A stretch of 64,000 nucleotides of DNA from Photobacterium sanguinicancri (lineage in GTDB: Bacteria > Pseudomonadota > Gammaproteobacteria > Enterobacterales > Vibrionaceae). A model generated the notes under the pieces. The model was not told the origin of the DNA. It did not search any database and worked only from the letters and a program-made list of their open reading frames with translations. The position numbers were made by a program, and so were the translations under genes. Location of the stretch: NCBI RefSeq assembly GCF_024346675.1, contig NZ_AP024850.1, positions 2,976,001 to 3,040,000 on the forward strand, read 5' to 3'. Position 1 is the first letter of the stretch; each line of letters opens with the position of its first letter. Below are positions 26,122-36,138 of the stretch, piece by piece.

Positions 26122-28479
26122 ATGCAGCTGGACGATTATAAAGGATTAATTGAGCAACTTATCCCTGTTTACGATAGCAGTGACTTTGAGCACGTTTTTC
26201 AAATGCTAACGCAAGACGAAACAGGGCCAACGCGCTTACAAATAAAATTGGAATTAAACCGCATAATGGCGCGATGCCATAAAACGGTTGATCTGCGTGG
26301 GCGTGTCAATGGTGAGTGCCGAGAGTATACTCTTGATGGGCTCAAACACTTCCTTGATGATGTCGCGATTAACACCTACCACAAGCGCATCAAACAATAC
26401 GGTAATATCTACCGAGTTGGTGTGTACGAAGCATTAGTGAATACCCGTAATAATTTCCGTGTATTACACAAGCAAGGAAAATTCAGTCCCAATACCGCCT
26501 CAGGGCCAATCAGTAGTCGTGATAGTCAATTTGACGTCGATGCGATTCGCTTTGGTCATTATCTTACCCGTGGCGAAAACCGCACCCAAGTGTCAACGCC
26601 AGTGAATTTAACCTTACCGCTCGGGCAAGCCGTGCACGGTATTACTTCTGACATTTCCTGCTCTGGTGCCAAAATCAAAGTGCCATCGGCATTTAATTAC
26701 CACCTTGGCCAAACCATTAATGTCGCGTTTACTGATATTGCCGAGAAATTCCCTGATTTACGTAAGCATGCGGAAGTCACCTATCGGGTATTGGGGATTG
26801 ATGACAACCCCGACAACGACAGCTACAAATGGCTACGACTGTTAGCGCTATCAGACAGTGGCGGCATTCAAGCAGCAATAGCTCGCTACCAAGCAGCAAA
26901 CCCAAATAAGTCACGTAACGATCACGAAGACAAAGTGATCCAAACCCGTACCATTGGCTACGAACACTGCTATTTAAAACACACGGCCAACATTCCGTTA
27001 TTTTTTGCAGGTACCGAGCTGAAATACAGTTTACTGACTGATCATAACCGCCATATTTGGGATTACTGGCATGATGAGCGTAATCAGCCGGTGATTAACC
27101 ATCTGCTGTCAGCTAATCGCATGGCGATCCTTGGCAAAGATGGCTTAAAGCAATGCAGTACCTTGTTGTACAGCTTTACCCATGAACACGAAAACAAAAC
27201 CCATTTTTACTCTGCTGCACTGCCTGAAATGACGCAAGAACAGCGTCGTTTGTTTTGGCACATTGGCGCAGCACGTGAAAGCTGGCGGGTCACCAAAGTG
27301 ACGGTATATCCGCTGGGCGAAGAAGATTTAAATTACTTACAAGCCCTTGCGCCAGAAATGCAAGAGCAGCTTAAATCACTAACGCACATTGGCATTTTAC
27401 AAGACTTAACCCACCAAGAAGCCAAGGCCGATTACCGCTTATCCGCCAAGTCACAGCTGAGTTCAAATGCGCTTCAGGTTTTCCGTCATCAACGTAACCC
27501 TATCGCCAAGGCACAAGGGATCTACTTCGATCCTAAGCCGCAGCGCAGTGAAGAGCGTTACTTGTTCAAAACCCCGCTCGAGCTGAGTCATCCAACGCTA
27601 GGTAAAACCATTGGTGCCTCAATCGATTTCTCAACCCGAGGGCTAAACTTACAACTCTGTGAGCCTGTCGCCTTAAAGCGCAATGACAAGGTTAATATCC
27701 GCTTTAACGAGCTACAGAAAATTGATCGTAATGCGCCGTTGCATTGCATGCCTTATCGTGTGGTGCGTGTCAGCCCGAATCGCTGCAATATTCAACTGAC
27801 CACAGGTTCAGGCTCCGAAGCCGCCAAAGGAGAAGGCTTTTTACGTCGGCTGATCAAAAACAATGAAGCTCGGTTGCGGGTTTGCCACGAGCAGCAACCC
27901 GAAGGTGAACTCTTACTCGCGATGCACCAAATGTTATTAACGCGATTAAATAGCACCCCCTACTTTGCTGAAAAAGTGGATCATAAGGCAAAAGTAAAAG
28001 CCATTGGCTGTAACTTCCCGCTGGCCCCCTTACCCAAGTTATTTAACCAGCTAACCAATGACCATCATTTCTCTGTGTCACCTATTTTCCAAAATAGAGT
28101 CAACAAGATGCTGTCAGAAACCATGCGTCCGGTAGAAATAAAAGCCCCTTACCTTAACGAAGTGTATTTATGGGTAAAGCGCGAAGGGGGCGTTATCGAG
28201 AAAATGGCGAGTAAGTCAGTAGATGAATTCATTAATACTGAGCATCGCATTCGCTTTATTCAACAAGCGCGTGAAAAAGGGGAGTTTTTCGCTATTCGTG
28301 TGACGGCCGTGCCAGTTCTGAACCCTCTTACGGCATTAACTGGCAAAGAGTTAGGGGAATTAGCACGCTTAACCTTACACCGTGCGCGCGCGCTAGAGGT
28401 TGAATTTACCTCACTGATTGGCTGTGGCGAAATCTATGACGTGACAGATGAAGTGTTAGTGCGTCTAGAACTCAGCTAA
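26122..28479 (+). CDS. Large protein with two PilZ domains (PlzC-like)
   Basis: A 785-residue cytoplasmic protein with two PilZ units. The first (about residues 150-260) contains RGENRTQVSTPVNL and DISCSGAKI. The second (about 470-570) contains RSEERYLFKTPLEL and DFSTRGLNL. Each therefore keeps a D-x-S-x-x-G second motif, but the arginine motifs deviate from RxxxR, so cyclic-di-GMP binding by either is uncertain. Location between radA and serB and overall size match V. cholerae VC2344 (PlzC) from memory. No membrane segment or enzyme motif was seen in the long flanking parts. It is probably a cyclic-di-GMP-responsive regulator of motility or biofilm, by analogy. Confidence 0.85.
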   Translation: MQLDDYKGLIEQLIPVYDSSDFEHVFQMLTQDETGPTRLQIKLELNRIMARCHKTVDLRGRVNGECREYTLDGLKHFLDDVAINTYHKRIKQYGNIYRVGVYEALVNTRNNFRVLHKQGKFSPNTASGPISSRDSQFDVDAIRFGHYLTRGENRTQVSTPVNLTLPLGQAVHGITSDISCSGAKIKVPSAFNYHLGQTINVAFTDIAEKFPDLRKHAEVTYRVLGIDDNPDNDSYKWLRLLALSDSGGIQAAIARYQAANPNKSRNDHEDKVIQTRTIGYEHCYLKHTANIPLFFAGTELKYSLLTDHNRHIWDYWHDERNQPVINHLLSANRMAILGKDGLKQCSTLLYSFTHEHENKTHFYSAALPEMTQEQRRLFWHIGAARESWRVTKVTVYPLGEEDLNYLQALAPEMQEQLKSLTHIGILQDLTHQEAKADYRLSAKSQLSSNALQVFRHQRNPIAKAQGIYFDPKPQRSEERYLFKTPLELSHPTLGKTIGASIDFSTRGLNLQLCEPVALKRNDKVNIRFNELQKIDRNAPLHCMPYRVVRVSPNRCNIQLTTGSGSEAAKGEGFLRRLIKNNEARLRVCHEQQPEGELLLAMHQMLLTRLNSTPYFAEKVDHKAKVKAIGCNFPLAPLPKLFNQLTNDHHFSVSPIFQNRVNKMLSETMRPVEIKAPYLNEVYLWVKREGGVIEKMASKSVDEFINTEHRIRFIQQAREKGEFFAIRVTAVPVLNPLTALTGKELGELARLTLHRARALEVEFTSLIGCGEIYDVTDEVLVRLELS

Positions 28480-28518
28480 GCCACACTGCATCGCAGTCCA
28501 TGAAAAGACACCAACAAT

Positions 28519-28545
28519 AACGCCAGTCAATGACTGGCGTTTTGT
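28519..28545 (+). terminator. Terminator after the PlzC-like gene
   Basis: AACGCCAGTC (28519-28528) pairs with GACTGGCGTT (28532-28541), with loop AAT and then TTTG. The T-run is short but the stem is strong. Confidence 0.75.
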
Positions 28546-28601
28546 TTATCTAGCCAACACATTCTTTGAGCTAGGATGAAAAAGTACTAAGGTTCGGGTT
28601 A

Positions 28602-29552
28602 TTACCAATTCAGCCCTTGTGGTAAGAGCGAAGCCGATAAAATACACATCACACCGCCTAAATCAGCAAAGCGAATGACAGCATCGGCTTTCGCTTCAAC
28701 TTTGGGTTTTGCGTGATAAGCAATGCCTAACCCTGCGGCGGCCATCATGACGAGATCGTTAGCGCCATCCCCAACCGCAACGGTATTATGGTAAGGAATA
28801 TCATAATGTTCAGCCAGCTCGACCAGCACATCGGCTTTAGCTTGGGCGTCCACGACATCACCGAGCACTTTACCTGTCAGCTTGCCATCAACAATCTCTA
28901 GGGTATTGGCTTGCGCATGTACTAAACCCAGTTCGTCTTTCAGGTAATCAGAAAAGTACGTGAAGCCACCTGAAGCAATTGCGACTTTCCAGCCATAATG
29001 CTGCAATGTTTCGACCAGCTCTCGCAGTTCAGGCATCATAGGCAGGTGATCACGTACTTGCGCTAAAATGGCTTCATCTGCCCCTTCTAACGTTCCCACC
29101 CGCTGGCGTAAGCTTGCTTCAAAATCGAGTTCACCTTGCATTGCACGTTCTGTTACTTTCGCCACTTGCTCGCCTACCCCAGCAAGCTTGGCGATTTCAT
29201 CAATACACTCAATTTCGATCGCGGTGGAGTCCATGTCCATCAACACGAGGCCTGGATCTTCTAAATCGGGTAAATCTGCCGTCGCGACCGCATCAAGCGA
29301 GTGTTCAATAACAGCTTGATATAATTGATCCTGCAAAGCATTAGTGACTAATACTGCGTCATATCCCCCGACTTTCCATGCAGCAACAACCTGCAGGGTT
29401 TCATCCGCCTTTGCACTAATGTCGTCTAATTGAACAGAGGTTACTGTGCGGCCATAAATCAACGTCGCCGCTTTTTGTTTCACTAAATTTGGCGTAGCGA
29501 CAATCTCGGGGAATCGCTGTTGCAGCAACGTATGTTTTCTAATGGTCAGCAA
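28602..29552 (-). CDS. serB: Phosphoserine phosphatase
   Basis: Last step of serine synthesis, hydrolysing phosphoserine. The 316-residue HAD-family enzyme carries the nucleophile motif VLMDMDSTAIEIECIDEIA, motif II Ser-Gly in IASGGFTYF, and motif III/IV VAVGDGANDLVMM. An N-terminal ACT-like segment precedes the HAD core, as in the longer gammaproteobacterial SerB. It is divergent from ytjB, the same arrangement as E. coli. The start at 29552 gives a normal length. Confidence 0.95.
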   Translation of the reverse strand: MLTIRKHTLLQQRFPEIVATPNLVKQKAATLIYGRTVTSVQLDDISAKADETLQVVAAWKVGGYDAVLVTNALQDQLYQAVIEHSLDAVATADLPDLEDPGLVLMDMDSTAIEIECIDEIAKLAGVGEQVAKVTERAMQGELDFEASLRQRVGTLEGADEAILAQVRDHLPMMPELRELVETLQHYGWKVAIASGGFTYFSDYLKDELGLVHAQANTLEIVDGKLTGKVLGDVVDAQAKADVLVELAEHYDIPYHNTVAVGDGANDLVMMAAAGLGIAYHAKPKVEAKADAVIRFADLGGVMCILSASLLPQGLNW

Positions 29553-29871
29553 AATTCATCATCCTTGTGAAGTAGTTATACTCATGGTGTTGGGTGAAAC
29601 GGCCATGGGTATAAACACTCGACATCGTAGCGTTTAGCGGCTTTCGTGCTCTCTATACTCTAGCGTTTTAACAAGAGTATTATCGAGTTTTTTTCCGCTT
29701 TAAAGAAACGCTGGTATACTGCTCTGCACCATCAAAGTACCTGAACACCATAGAATAAGCCACCGCCCCACTATGGCAAAAATGATGGGTACAATGCAAT
29801 GTACAAAGTAATACATAAGAATAAGTAAAGCATAATGCGATGTACTTGGGGCGCTTTTGGAAGACATAACC
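29553..29871. other. 319-base divergent region serB / ytjB
   Basis: It holds the promoters of both genes. For ytjB an extended -10 element TGGTATACT is seen at 29712-29720, with no strong -35. Several short minus-strand ORFs here have no conserved look. A GGAAG sequence at 29859-29863 is the likely ribosome-binding site of ytjB. Confidence 0.5.
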
Positions 29872-30486
29872 ATGATGAAATTTAAAACAACACGGCTCAA
29901 ACGCTTCTGGCAAGCCTTTGTATTACTCGCTTGCTTTGCTGGTATTGTCGCCATGCTGGAGTACGGGTCGCAGCTGAATACGCGTAACTACCTCATGCTC
30001 AGCGAACAAACCCAAACACTCTCACGTCTTTTAGTGCGTCAAGCGGCTGAAACAGCCTCAAGTGATGTGATAGATAAAAACCAAGATAAGCTACAAGTGC
30101 TAGTGCAGCGCTTGTCACAAGAAGCTCTTATTTTAGATGCCACTATCTATGATCTGGAAGGGCGAACAGTTGCGCGGACCGAAGAGTCGATGCCTATCGA
30201 GCAAGTCACAGGGCTATCCACTCCCTTGTCTGTCGCCAGTTATGGCCGCCAACAAGTGATCGAACCGATTTTGTCTGGTGAGCAAGTGATTGGCTTTTTA
30301 CGCATTACCTTAGAACACGGTAAGCTCGTCGAACACGCCACCAGCGAAATCGAAGGGATGACCAATATTGTCCGTGGCTTAGTGATTGCTGCGCTCTTTA
30401 TCGGTTTCCTACTTGCCTTTACCTTTGGCCGCCGTAAAGATATTTGGCATTTCCCGTACTTACTTACCGCAAACGCAAAAGATTAA
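29872..30486 (+). CDS. ytjB: YtjB/AhpA-family inner-membrane protein (SMP_2 domain)
   Basis: A bitopic membrane protein of about 204 residues. It has an N-terminal membrane helix (QAFVLLACFAGIVAML), a periplasmic-type sensor-like domain (about 40-160), then a second hydrophobic helix (GLVIAALFIGFLLAFTF) near the C-terminus. It matches the family next to serB in enterics (YtjB, once called SmpA), whose role is poorly defined. The start is taken at ATG 29872, with 29875 equally possible. The upstream in-frame ATG 29857 would lack a ribosome-binding site. Divergent from serB. Confidence 0.88.
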   Translation: MMKFKTTRLKRFWQAFVLLACFAGIVAMLEYGSQLNTRNYLMLSEQTQTLSRLLVRQAAETASSDVIDKNQDKLQVLVQRLSQEALILDATIYDLEGRTVARTEESMPIEQVTGLSTPLSVASYGRQQVIEPILSGEQVIGFLRITLEHGKLVEHATSEIEGMTNIVRGLVIAALFIGFLLAFTFGRRKDIWHFPYLLTANAKD

Positions 30487-30496
30487 ACGCACTACC

Positions 30497-30520
30497 GCGA
30501 ACAGGTCTCTTCCTGTTCGC
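30497..30520 (+). terminator. Possible weak terminator after ytjB
   Basis: GCGAACAGG (30497-30505) pairs with CCTGTTCGC (30512-30520), a 9-bp stem with 6-base loop. The following GCCCTTCTAATC is a poor T-run, so termination may be partial. Confidence 0.4.
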
Positions 30521-30672
30521 GCCCTTCTAATCATTGAGAATAATGTCAGGTTTTTTTACATCCCCTCGTTAATCTATAAATAAATCACCATAAATTCAAC
30601 ACCTTAAAAAACGGCACATACATTGCTTTATATGAAATAAGTCACACCATATTTTAAGCAAAGGGAAATGTC

Positions 30673-31299
30673 ATGAATATTAAAACACCTTTAAGCGTAC
30701 TTGCTATCTCGTTAGGTTTGGTTCTCAGTCAATCAGCAAATGCCACTATCTTCGTCAGCGATCTAGGCACAGCAGCACCGCCTGCATCACTGGGTGGCTT
30801 TGGCATGACAGCTTTTGGGGATGATACGCGAGCTAATTTTACTGATGTCACCAGCGTAGATACCCCAGAGGGAGGGTCAATTGGTTTTGATGGCCCTATG
30901 AATCTGCGAGAAATTGGTAGTGGCTGGTCAACATGGAGCCATGGCTATACAGGCGATGTTTACTACACCAATGGCCGTCAAAGTGTGACCATTGATTTAC
31001 CTGACTTTACCCAAGCTTTCTACCTTTATGCTGAACCTAACCCATTCAGTGTGTTTAACATTACCGCAATGAGTGGTGGTGTTCAGCTTGCACTCGATAT
31101 TGATGGCGCGAGCGGTGCTAAAGGCTGGGGCTTCTGGGAGGACGCTTCTAATTATCTAGATAGCATTACTATTAGCTCTAACGTTGATTTTGCTGTTGGT
31201 GAATTCGGTATCTCGGTACCAGAGCCTGCAACAATTGCACTGTTTGGTTTAGGGTTAGCAGGGCTTGGCTTTACCCGTCGCCGTAAGCAAAACGCATAG
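30673..31299 (+). CDS. PEP-CTERM sorted exported protein
   Basis: A 208-residue secreted protein. A signal peptide (MNIKTPLSVLAISLGLVLSQSANA) is followed by a Gly/Ser/Asp-rich beta-type domain. The C-terminal sorting signal starts with VPEPATIAL, continues with a hydrophobic helix (GLGLAGLGF) and ends in basic TRRRK. This tripartite tail is the substrate signal of exosortase (EpsH) systems, which must be encoded elsewhere. The function of the mature domain is unknown, possibly an extracellular matrix or surface protein. It is a single-gene unit with a strong terminator shared with deoD. PEP-CTERM proteins are uneven among Vibrionaceae, so this may be a lineage-specific addition. Confidence 0.92.
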   Translation: MNIKTPLSVLAISLGLVLSQSANATIFVSDLGTAAPPASLGGFGMTAFGDDTRANFTDVTSVDTPEGGSIGFDGPMNLREIGSGWSTWSHGYTGDVYYTNGRQSVTIDLPDFTQAFYLYAEPNPFSVFNITAMSGGVQLALDIDGASGAKGWGFWEDASNYLDSITISSNVDFAVGEFGISVPEPATIALFGLGLAGLGFTRRRKQNA

Positions 31300-31311
31300 C
31301 CCAATAAAGAA

Positions 31312-31347
31312 AAACCCCAGTCTATCGACGATAGACTGGGGTTTCAT
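31312..31347. terminator. Bidirectional terminator between the PEP-CTERM gene and deoD
   Basis: AAACCCCAGTCTATC (31312-31326) and GATAGACTGGGGTTT (31330-31344) form a perfect 15-bp stem with loop GAC, flanked by A-rich left and T-containing right sides. Confidence 0.9.
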
Positions 31348-31380
31348 ATTCAGAAAAAGCGAGTGACTAAAAAGCCAAGC

Positions 31381-32100
31381 TTATTCAGCATCACCTAGAA
31401 GAACAGATTCTAGTGCGATTTCCATCATGTCGTTGAACGTCAGTTGACGCTCTTCAGATGTTGTCGCTTCACCACGTAGGATGTGGTCAGACACAGTACA
31501 GATAGTCAGTGCTTTAGCACCAAACTCTGCCGCTAGACCGTAGATGCCTGCTGCTTCCATTTCAACACCCACGATGCCGTACTTCTTCATTGTTTGGAAG
31601 AAGCTGAAATCTGGGTTGTAGAACAAATCAGCCGAGAAGATGTTACCCACTTTAACGTCAACACCTTTTGCTTTCGCTGCGTCTACGGCATTTTGTACCA
31701 TGCCGTAATCCGCTAGCGCTGCAAAGTCGTGATCGCCAAAACGAATGCGGTTAACTTTAGAATCTGTTGATGCACCCATACCGATAACAACATCACGTAG
31801 GTTTACATCGTCACGTACCGCGCCACAGCTACCAACACGGATGATTTTCTTTACGCCGAAATCTTTGATTAGCTCAGTTGCGTAGATAGAGCACGATGGG
31901 ATACCCATACCGTGGCCCATTACTGAAATTTTACGGCCTTTGTAAGTACCGGTAAAACCAAGCATGCTACGAACGTTACACACTTCTTTGGCGTCGTCTA
32001 AAAATGTTTCAGCGATGTACTTAGCACGTAGCGGGTCACCCGGCATTAGTACTACGTCTGCAAAGTCACCCATTTCAGCATTAATATGTGGAGTAGCCAT
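31381..32100 (-). CDS. deoD: Purine nucleoside phosphorylase
   Basis: Cleaves purine (deoxy)nucleosides to base and (deoxy)ribose-1-phosphate. The 239-residue hexameric-type enzyme has [31 protein letters not shown], the phosphate-binding Arg in RVGSCGAV, and the catalytic Asp in CTVSDHI. Last gene of the deoCABD operon. It is separated from deoB by 171 bases that contain a long hairpin, so it may have partly independent expression. A shared terminator follows it. Confidence 0.97.
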   Translation of the reverse strand: MATPHINAEMGDFADVVLMPGDPLRAKYIAETFLDDAKEVCNVRSMLGFTGTYKGRKISVMGHGMGIPSCSIYATELIKDFGVKKIIRVGSCGAVRDDVNLRDVVIGMGASTDSKVNRIRFGDHDFAALADYGMVQNAVDAAKAKGVDVKVGNIFSADLFYNPDFSFFQTMKKYGIVGVEMEAAGIYGLAAEFGAKALTICTVSDHILRGEATTSEERQLTFNDMMEIALESVLLGDAE

Positions 32101-32233
32101 GGTTATTTCCTTTTCGTTTCAACGAACGCCCATTTGGAGCTTGCTCATTGATAAATCATAATTAGTGATCGCGGTTTCTGCATCTCATTTATCATAGCCA
32201 GAAACAGCGACTTTACTTTGATCTGTCTGCTTA

Positions 32234-32262
32234 ACAGCGAGTGTGACTCCACACTCTGCTGT
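32234..32262. repeat. Hairpin in the deoB-deoD gap
   Basis: ACAGC-GAGTGTG (32234-32245) pairs with CACACTC and GCTGT (32250-32256, 32258-32262) with a one-base bulge, making a 12-bp stem. On the coding strand there is no T-run after it, so it is more likely an mRNA-stabilising or processing hairpin than a terminator. Confidence 0.6.
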
Positions 32263-32271
32263 CTTTTTGAA

Positions 32272-33492
32272 TTACAAGAAAGACTTGCCGTAATCCATGT
32301 CTGATACACCGTGGTGCGCAGCAAGACTTTGACCGATATCTGCAAATGTCTCGCGACGGCCCAGTGAGCCTGCTGGTACTTTAGGGCCAGCAACAATCAC
32401 AGGGATGTGCTCACGTGTATGGTCTGTACCTTCCCACGTTGGATCACAACCGTGGTCTGCCGTTAGGATAAGTACATCGTCTTCTTGCAGTAGTTCAAGT
32501 ACTTCAGGTAGACGCTTATCAAAGTATTCCAGTGCCGCTGCGTAGCCTGCAACATTACGACGGTGGCCGTATGCTGAGTCAAAATCGACAAAGTTAGTGA
32601 ACACTAAGCTGTTATCACCCGCTTGTTTGATTTGCTCAAGCGTTGCTTCAAACAAGTCTGGAATGCCTGTCGCTTTCACTTTTTTAGTGATACCGCAGCC
32701 CGCATAAATATCAGAGATCTTACCGATTGAAATCACGTCGCCGTTTTTCTCTTCAACCAGTTTTTGTAAGAACGTTGGCGCTGGTGGCTCAACAGACAAA
32801 TCACGACGGTTACCCGTACGCTCAAATTGTCCTTTACCAGCACCCACGAATGGACGCGCGATAACACGACCAATGTTGTAGTCTTCCAATTCTTCACGCA
32901 CGATTTGGCATAGTTCTAGTAAGTTATCTAGACCGTATGTTTCTTCGTGACATGCAATTTGGAATACCGAGTCAGCCGAGGTATAGAAAATAGGTTTGCC
33001 CGTTTTCATGTGCTCTTCACCCAAGTCATCCAGTACTTGTGTACCCGATGCATGGCAGTTACCTAGGTAACCCGGTAGGTTGGCACGTTCAACAATGCTA
33101 TCTAGTAATTCTTGCGGGAAGCTGTTGCTGTGATCAGTAAAGTAACCCCAATCAAACAATACAGGTACGCCAGCGATTTCCCAGTGGCCTGACGGGGTAT
33201 CTTTACCCGACGACAACTCTTTCGCATGGCCGTAAGCGCCAGTGATTTCTACATTCGCATCCAAACCTTCAGGGAAGTAACCTGAAGATTCTTCACATGC
33301 TTTACCCAAACCTAGTTTGTTTAAGTTAGGCAGGTGTAGAGGACCACTACGTTCACCGTTATCCGCTTCACCGCGTGCACAAGCTTGTGCAATGTGACCC
33401 ATGGTGTTCGCGCCAACATCACCGAAATCGACGGCATCTTCTGTGGCACCAATACCGAATGAATCTAGTACTAGGATTATTGAACGTTTCAT
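32272..33492 (-). CDS. deoB: Phosphopentomutase
   Basis: Interconverts (deoxy)ribose-1-phosphate and 5-phosphate in nucleoside catabolism. The 406-residue alkaline-phosphatase-superfamily enzyme opens [20 protein letters not shown] (metal Asp), has [11 protein letters not shown] around the phospho-Thr, and ends with [24 protein letters not shown] (metal His/Asp). It follows deoA after 12 bases. The order deoC-deoA-deoB-deoD is the same as in E. coli. Confidence 0.97.
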   Translation of the reverse strand: MKRSIILVLDSFGIGATEDAVDFGDVGANTMGHIAQACARGEADNGERSGPLHLPNLNKLGLGKACEESSGYFPEGLDANVEITGAYGHAKELSSGKDTPSGHWEIAGVPVLFDWGYFTDHSNSFPQELLDSIVERANLPGYLGNCHASGTQVLDDLGEEHMKTGKPIFYTSADSVFQIACHEETYGLDNLLELCQIVREELEDYNIGRVIARPFVGAGKGQFERTGNRRDLSVEPPAPTFLQKLVEEKNGDVISIGKISDIYAGCGITKKVKATGIPDLFEATLEQIKQAGDNSLVFTNFVDFDSAYGHRRNVAGYAAALEYFDKRLPEVLELLQEDDVLILTADHGCDPTWEGTDHTREHIPVIVAGPKVPAGSLGRRETFADIGQSLAAHHGVSDMDYGKSFL

Positions 33493-33504
33493 ATTGACTC
33501 CGAA

Positions 33505-34854
33505 TTAAACATCTTCCGCGCGAACGCGGCGGTAAACTTCTGGGGTAGCTTCAGGTTTTTGTTCAGACACACTGATCGATTGGCGAACCGCTTTCGCTGC
33601 TTCTTCCCACTGTGCTTCACTACGTGCGTGTACCATAGCAAGTGGGGTATCAGCGTAAACTTCATCACCTAAACGGATCATATCGCTAAGACCAACGGCG
33701 TAATCAATAGTGTCGCTAGCAACACGGCGACCACCGCCCATACCAACCACTGCCATGCCAAGACCACGAGTGTCCATCGCCGAAGCAAAGTTAGTTGCAC
33801 CCGCAAGCTGCGCTGCATCCGCAAACACAGGTTTCACGATTTCAGCTGTGTCGAGGTAGTTATTGTAGTTTTCCATGAAATCTACAGGGCCACCTAAGCC
33901 GGCTACCATTTTGCCAAAGCGTTCAGCCGCTTGGCCATTATCAAGTACTGCTTGTAACTTAGCGCGCGCTTGTTCTAAGTCGCTAGCTAAACCACTAATT
34001 AGTAACATTTCAGCACACAGTGCCATGGTCACTTCAAACAAGCGAGGGTTACGGTATTCACCTGTTAAGAATTGCACCGCTTCGCGCACTTCTAACGCAT
34101 TACCTGCTGTTGATGCCAACACTTGGTTCATGTCTGTTAGTAATGCTGTGGTACGTGTACCTGCACCATTTGCAACAGCGACGATAGAGTTAGCAAGCTC
34201 TTCAGACGCTTCGTAAGTTGGCATAAATGCGCCAGAACCTACTTTAACATCCATGATCAATGAACCTAAACCTGCCGCCAGTTTCTTCGACAAGATAGAC
34301 GCGGTGATCAAGGAGATGTTATCAACCGTTGCAGTTACGTCACGGGTAGCGTACACACGCTTATCCGCTGGTGCTAAATCACCAGTTTGACCAATGATCG
34401 CTACGCCAGCTTCTTTAGTGACTTTACCGAACACATCATTGGTTGGAGTAATGTTGTAACCAGGGATCGCTTCTAGCTTATCAAGCGTACCACCGGTATG
34501 ACCCAGACCACGGCCTGAAATCATAGGAACAAAACCACCACAAGCCGCAACCATTGCGCCTAGCATCAGTGATGTTACATCACCCACGCCGCCTGTTGAG
34601 TGCTTATCAACGATTGGACCGCCGAAGTCCATATGGCTCCAGTCAATCACCATACCTGAATCACGCATTGCACACGTTAGTGCTACACGCTCATCCATCG
34701 TCATGTCGTTGAAATAAATAGCCATCGCAAACGCAGCGATCTGACCTTCAGATACCGTGTCTTTTGCAATGCCTTGAATAAAAAAGTTAATTTCGTCTGT
34801 TGTTAGAATAACGTTGTCGCGTTTTTTTCTGATAATTTCTTGAGGTAAGTACAT
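33505..34854 (-). CDS. deoA: Thymidine phosphorylase
   Basis: Phosphorolysis of thymidine to thymine and deoxyribose-1-phosphate. The 449 residues match the family length. The glycine-rich phosphate loop [15 protein letters not shown] and the following [18 protein letters not shown] are intact. Member of the deo operon, 144 bases after deoC with a stable hairpin in the gap, and 12 bases before deoB. Confidence 0.97.
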   Translation of the reverse strand: MYLPQEIIRKKRDNVILTTDEINFFIQGIAKDTVSEGQIAAFAMAIYFNDMTMDERVALTCAMRDSGMVIDWSHMDFGGPIVDKHSTGGVGDVTSLMLGAMVAACGGFVPMISGRGLGHTGGTLDKLEAIPGYNITPTNDVFGKVTKEAGVAIIGQTGDLAPADKRVYATRDVTATVDNISLITASILSKKLAAGLGSLIMDVKVGSGAFMPTYEASEELANSIVAVANGAGTRTTALLTDMNQVLASTAGNALEVREAVQFLTGEYRNPRLFEVTMALCAEMLLISGLASDLEQARAKLQAVLDNGQAAERFGKMVAGLGGPVDFMENYNNYLDTAEIVKPVFADAAQLAGATNFASAMDTRGLGMAVVGMGGGRRVASDTIDYAVGLSDMIRLGDEVYADTPLAMVHARSEAQWEEAAKAVRQSISVSEQKPEATPEVYRRVRAEDV

Positions 34855-34964
34855 GATCTGCCCCTGTTAGATTGGGTGTAGGGTGCATACTTTGCTGTTT
34901 TTTGAGTGTAAGAGGTCGGACGCTTATAAATAAGCATCTAGCCTTTGCAAAGTATGGGGAAATA

Positions 34965-34987
34965 AAGGTGGTGGCAAGCACCACCTT
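34965..34987 (-). terminator. Intercistronic hairpin between deoC and deoA
   Basis: AAGGTGGTG (34965-34973) pairs with CACCACCTT (34979-34987). On the minus strand TATTTCC follows, an imperfect T-run. It is likely an attenuating or 3-prime-protecting structure that lowers deoA relative to deoC. Confidence 0.55.
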
Positions 34988-34998
34988 ATTGTTCAGAC

Positions 34999-35772
34999 TT
35001 AGTAGCCGCCTTCAGCCGCTTTTTCGCCTTCACCTAACGTGTTAAGCAGATTTGCTAGTAGGCTTGATGCACCAAAACGGTAGTGCATGTTATCAGCCCA
35101 CTCAGCACCTAGCAGGCGATCTGCCATTGCTAAGTATGTTTGTGCGTCTTCAGCTGTACGCACACCACCTGCAGGCTTGAAGCCAACAGTTTTTGCTACG
35201 CCCATGTTCTTGATCACAGTAAGCATGATCTCTGCAGATTCTGGCGTTGCGTTTACAGGCACTTTACCTGTTGATGTTTTGATGAAATCAGCACCGGCTT
35301 TAATAGAGATTTCAGACGCTTTAATGATTAGCGCTTCTTCTTTTAGTTCGCCCGTTTCGATAATTACTTTCAGTAGGATATCGCCACATGCTGCTTTACA
35401 TTGTTTAACTAGCTCGAAGCCAACTTCTTCGTTGCCTGCGATCAGTGCACGGTATGGGAATACTACATCCACTTCGTCTGCACCGTATGCAACAGCTGCT
35501 TTTGTTTCAGCTACTGCGATGTCGATGTCGTCGTTACCGTGTGGGAAGTTAGTAACGGTTGCGATACGTACATCAGGCGTACCTTGCTCACGTAGTTGCT
35601 TTTTAGCAACAGGGATAAAACGTGGGTAGATACATACTGCTGCAGTATTACCTACTGCTGTCTTCGCGTTCTTACAAAGCTCGATCACTTTTGCATCAGT
35701 GTCGTCATCGTTAAGAGTGGTAAGATCCATTAATTTTAGTGCGCGTAGTGCAGCAGTGTTTAATTCGCTCAT
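34999..35772 (-). CDS. deoC: Deoxyribose-phosphate aldolase
   Basis: Splits deoxyribose-5-phosphate to acetaldehyde and glyceraldehyde-3-phosphate. The 257 residues carry the catalytic Lys in [10 protein letters not shown] and the Schiff-base Lys in [10 protein letters not shown], with the class I aldolase barrel ending [11 protein letters not shown]. First gene of the deo operon. A long leader with two hairpins lies upstream. Start ATG 35772. Confidence 0.97.
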   Translation of the reverse strand: MSELNTAALRALKLMDLTTLNDDDTDAKVIELCKNAKTAVGNTAAVCIYPRFIPVAKKQLREQGTPDVRIATVTNFPHGNDDIDIAVAETKAAVAYGADEVDVVFPYRALIAGNEEVGFELVKQCKAACGDILLKVIIETGELKEEALIIKASEISIKAGADFIKTSTGKVPVNATPESAEIMLTVIKNMGVAKTVGFKPAGGVRTAEDAQTYLAMADRLLGAEWADNMHYRFGASSLLANLLNTLGEGEKAAEGGY

Positions 35773-36138
35773 GACTATCTCCAGAGTCCAATAATATTAC
35801 TAAGTCAAACAGCTCACACAGCGTGAACTGCTCACTGAGCGGACTTGCTCCTTGAAGAATCGAGGCAATCTCGTTATTGCGCTCAATCGACATCCTTTTT
35901 CACCGCGCAAGGTGGAGGGTACACCTTGCTTTTGCCATTCACAGCAGAAACGTGACAGTTCCCATCACGTTAGGGAATGCTGTTAAAGCACTCATCACAT
36001 TAGGATGATAACCCCATCATACCAAGGTAAGATCCATGCCACCATCAAAGTCGTGTTTCCAGGTGTAGACAATCTGTTTACCTGCAAAATTCAAACTAAA
36101 CGGCTTACTTTCAACAACTTAAACTAAACATTGCAAAT
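35773..36138. other. 366-base deoC leader / promoter region
   Basis: Two distinct inverted repeats stand out. AACGTGA/TCACGTT (35949-35955, 35965-35971) has a 9-base spacer, and GCAAGGTG/CACCTTGC (35907-35914, 35922-35929) has a 7-base loop. The first could be an operator for a dimeric regulator. The second lies close to the likely mRNA leader. Half sites of the CRP type (TGTGA on the minus strand) occur but no complete CRP site was found, and no clear sigma-70 pair. A 60-codon minus-strand ORF (35711-35893) overlaps the deoC start and is probably not a gene. Confidence 0.5.

Noticed and set aside
29680..29954. Two overlapping minus-strand ORFs upstream of ytjB
   Set aside because: They cover the ytjB promoter and start, with no conserved features.
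35711..35893. 60-codon minus-strand ORF overlapping the deoC start
   Set aside because: AAGG sits directly against its ATG, it overlaps deoC out of frame, and the sequence shows no family look. Treated as chance.
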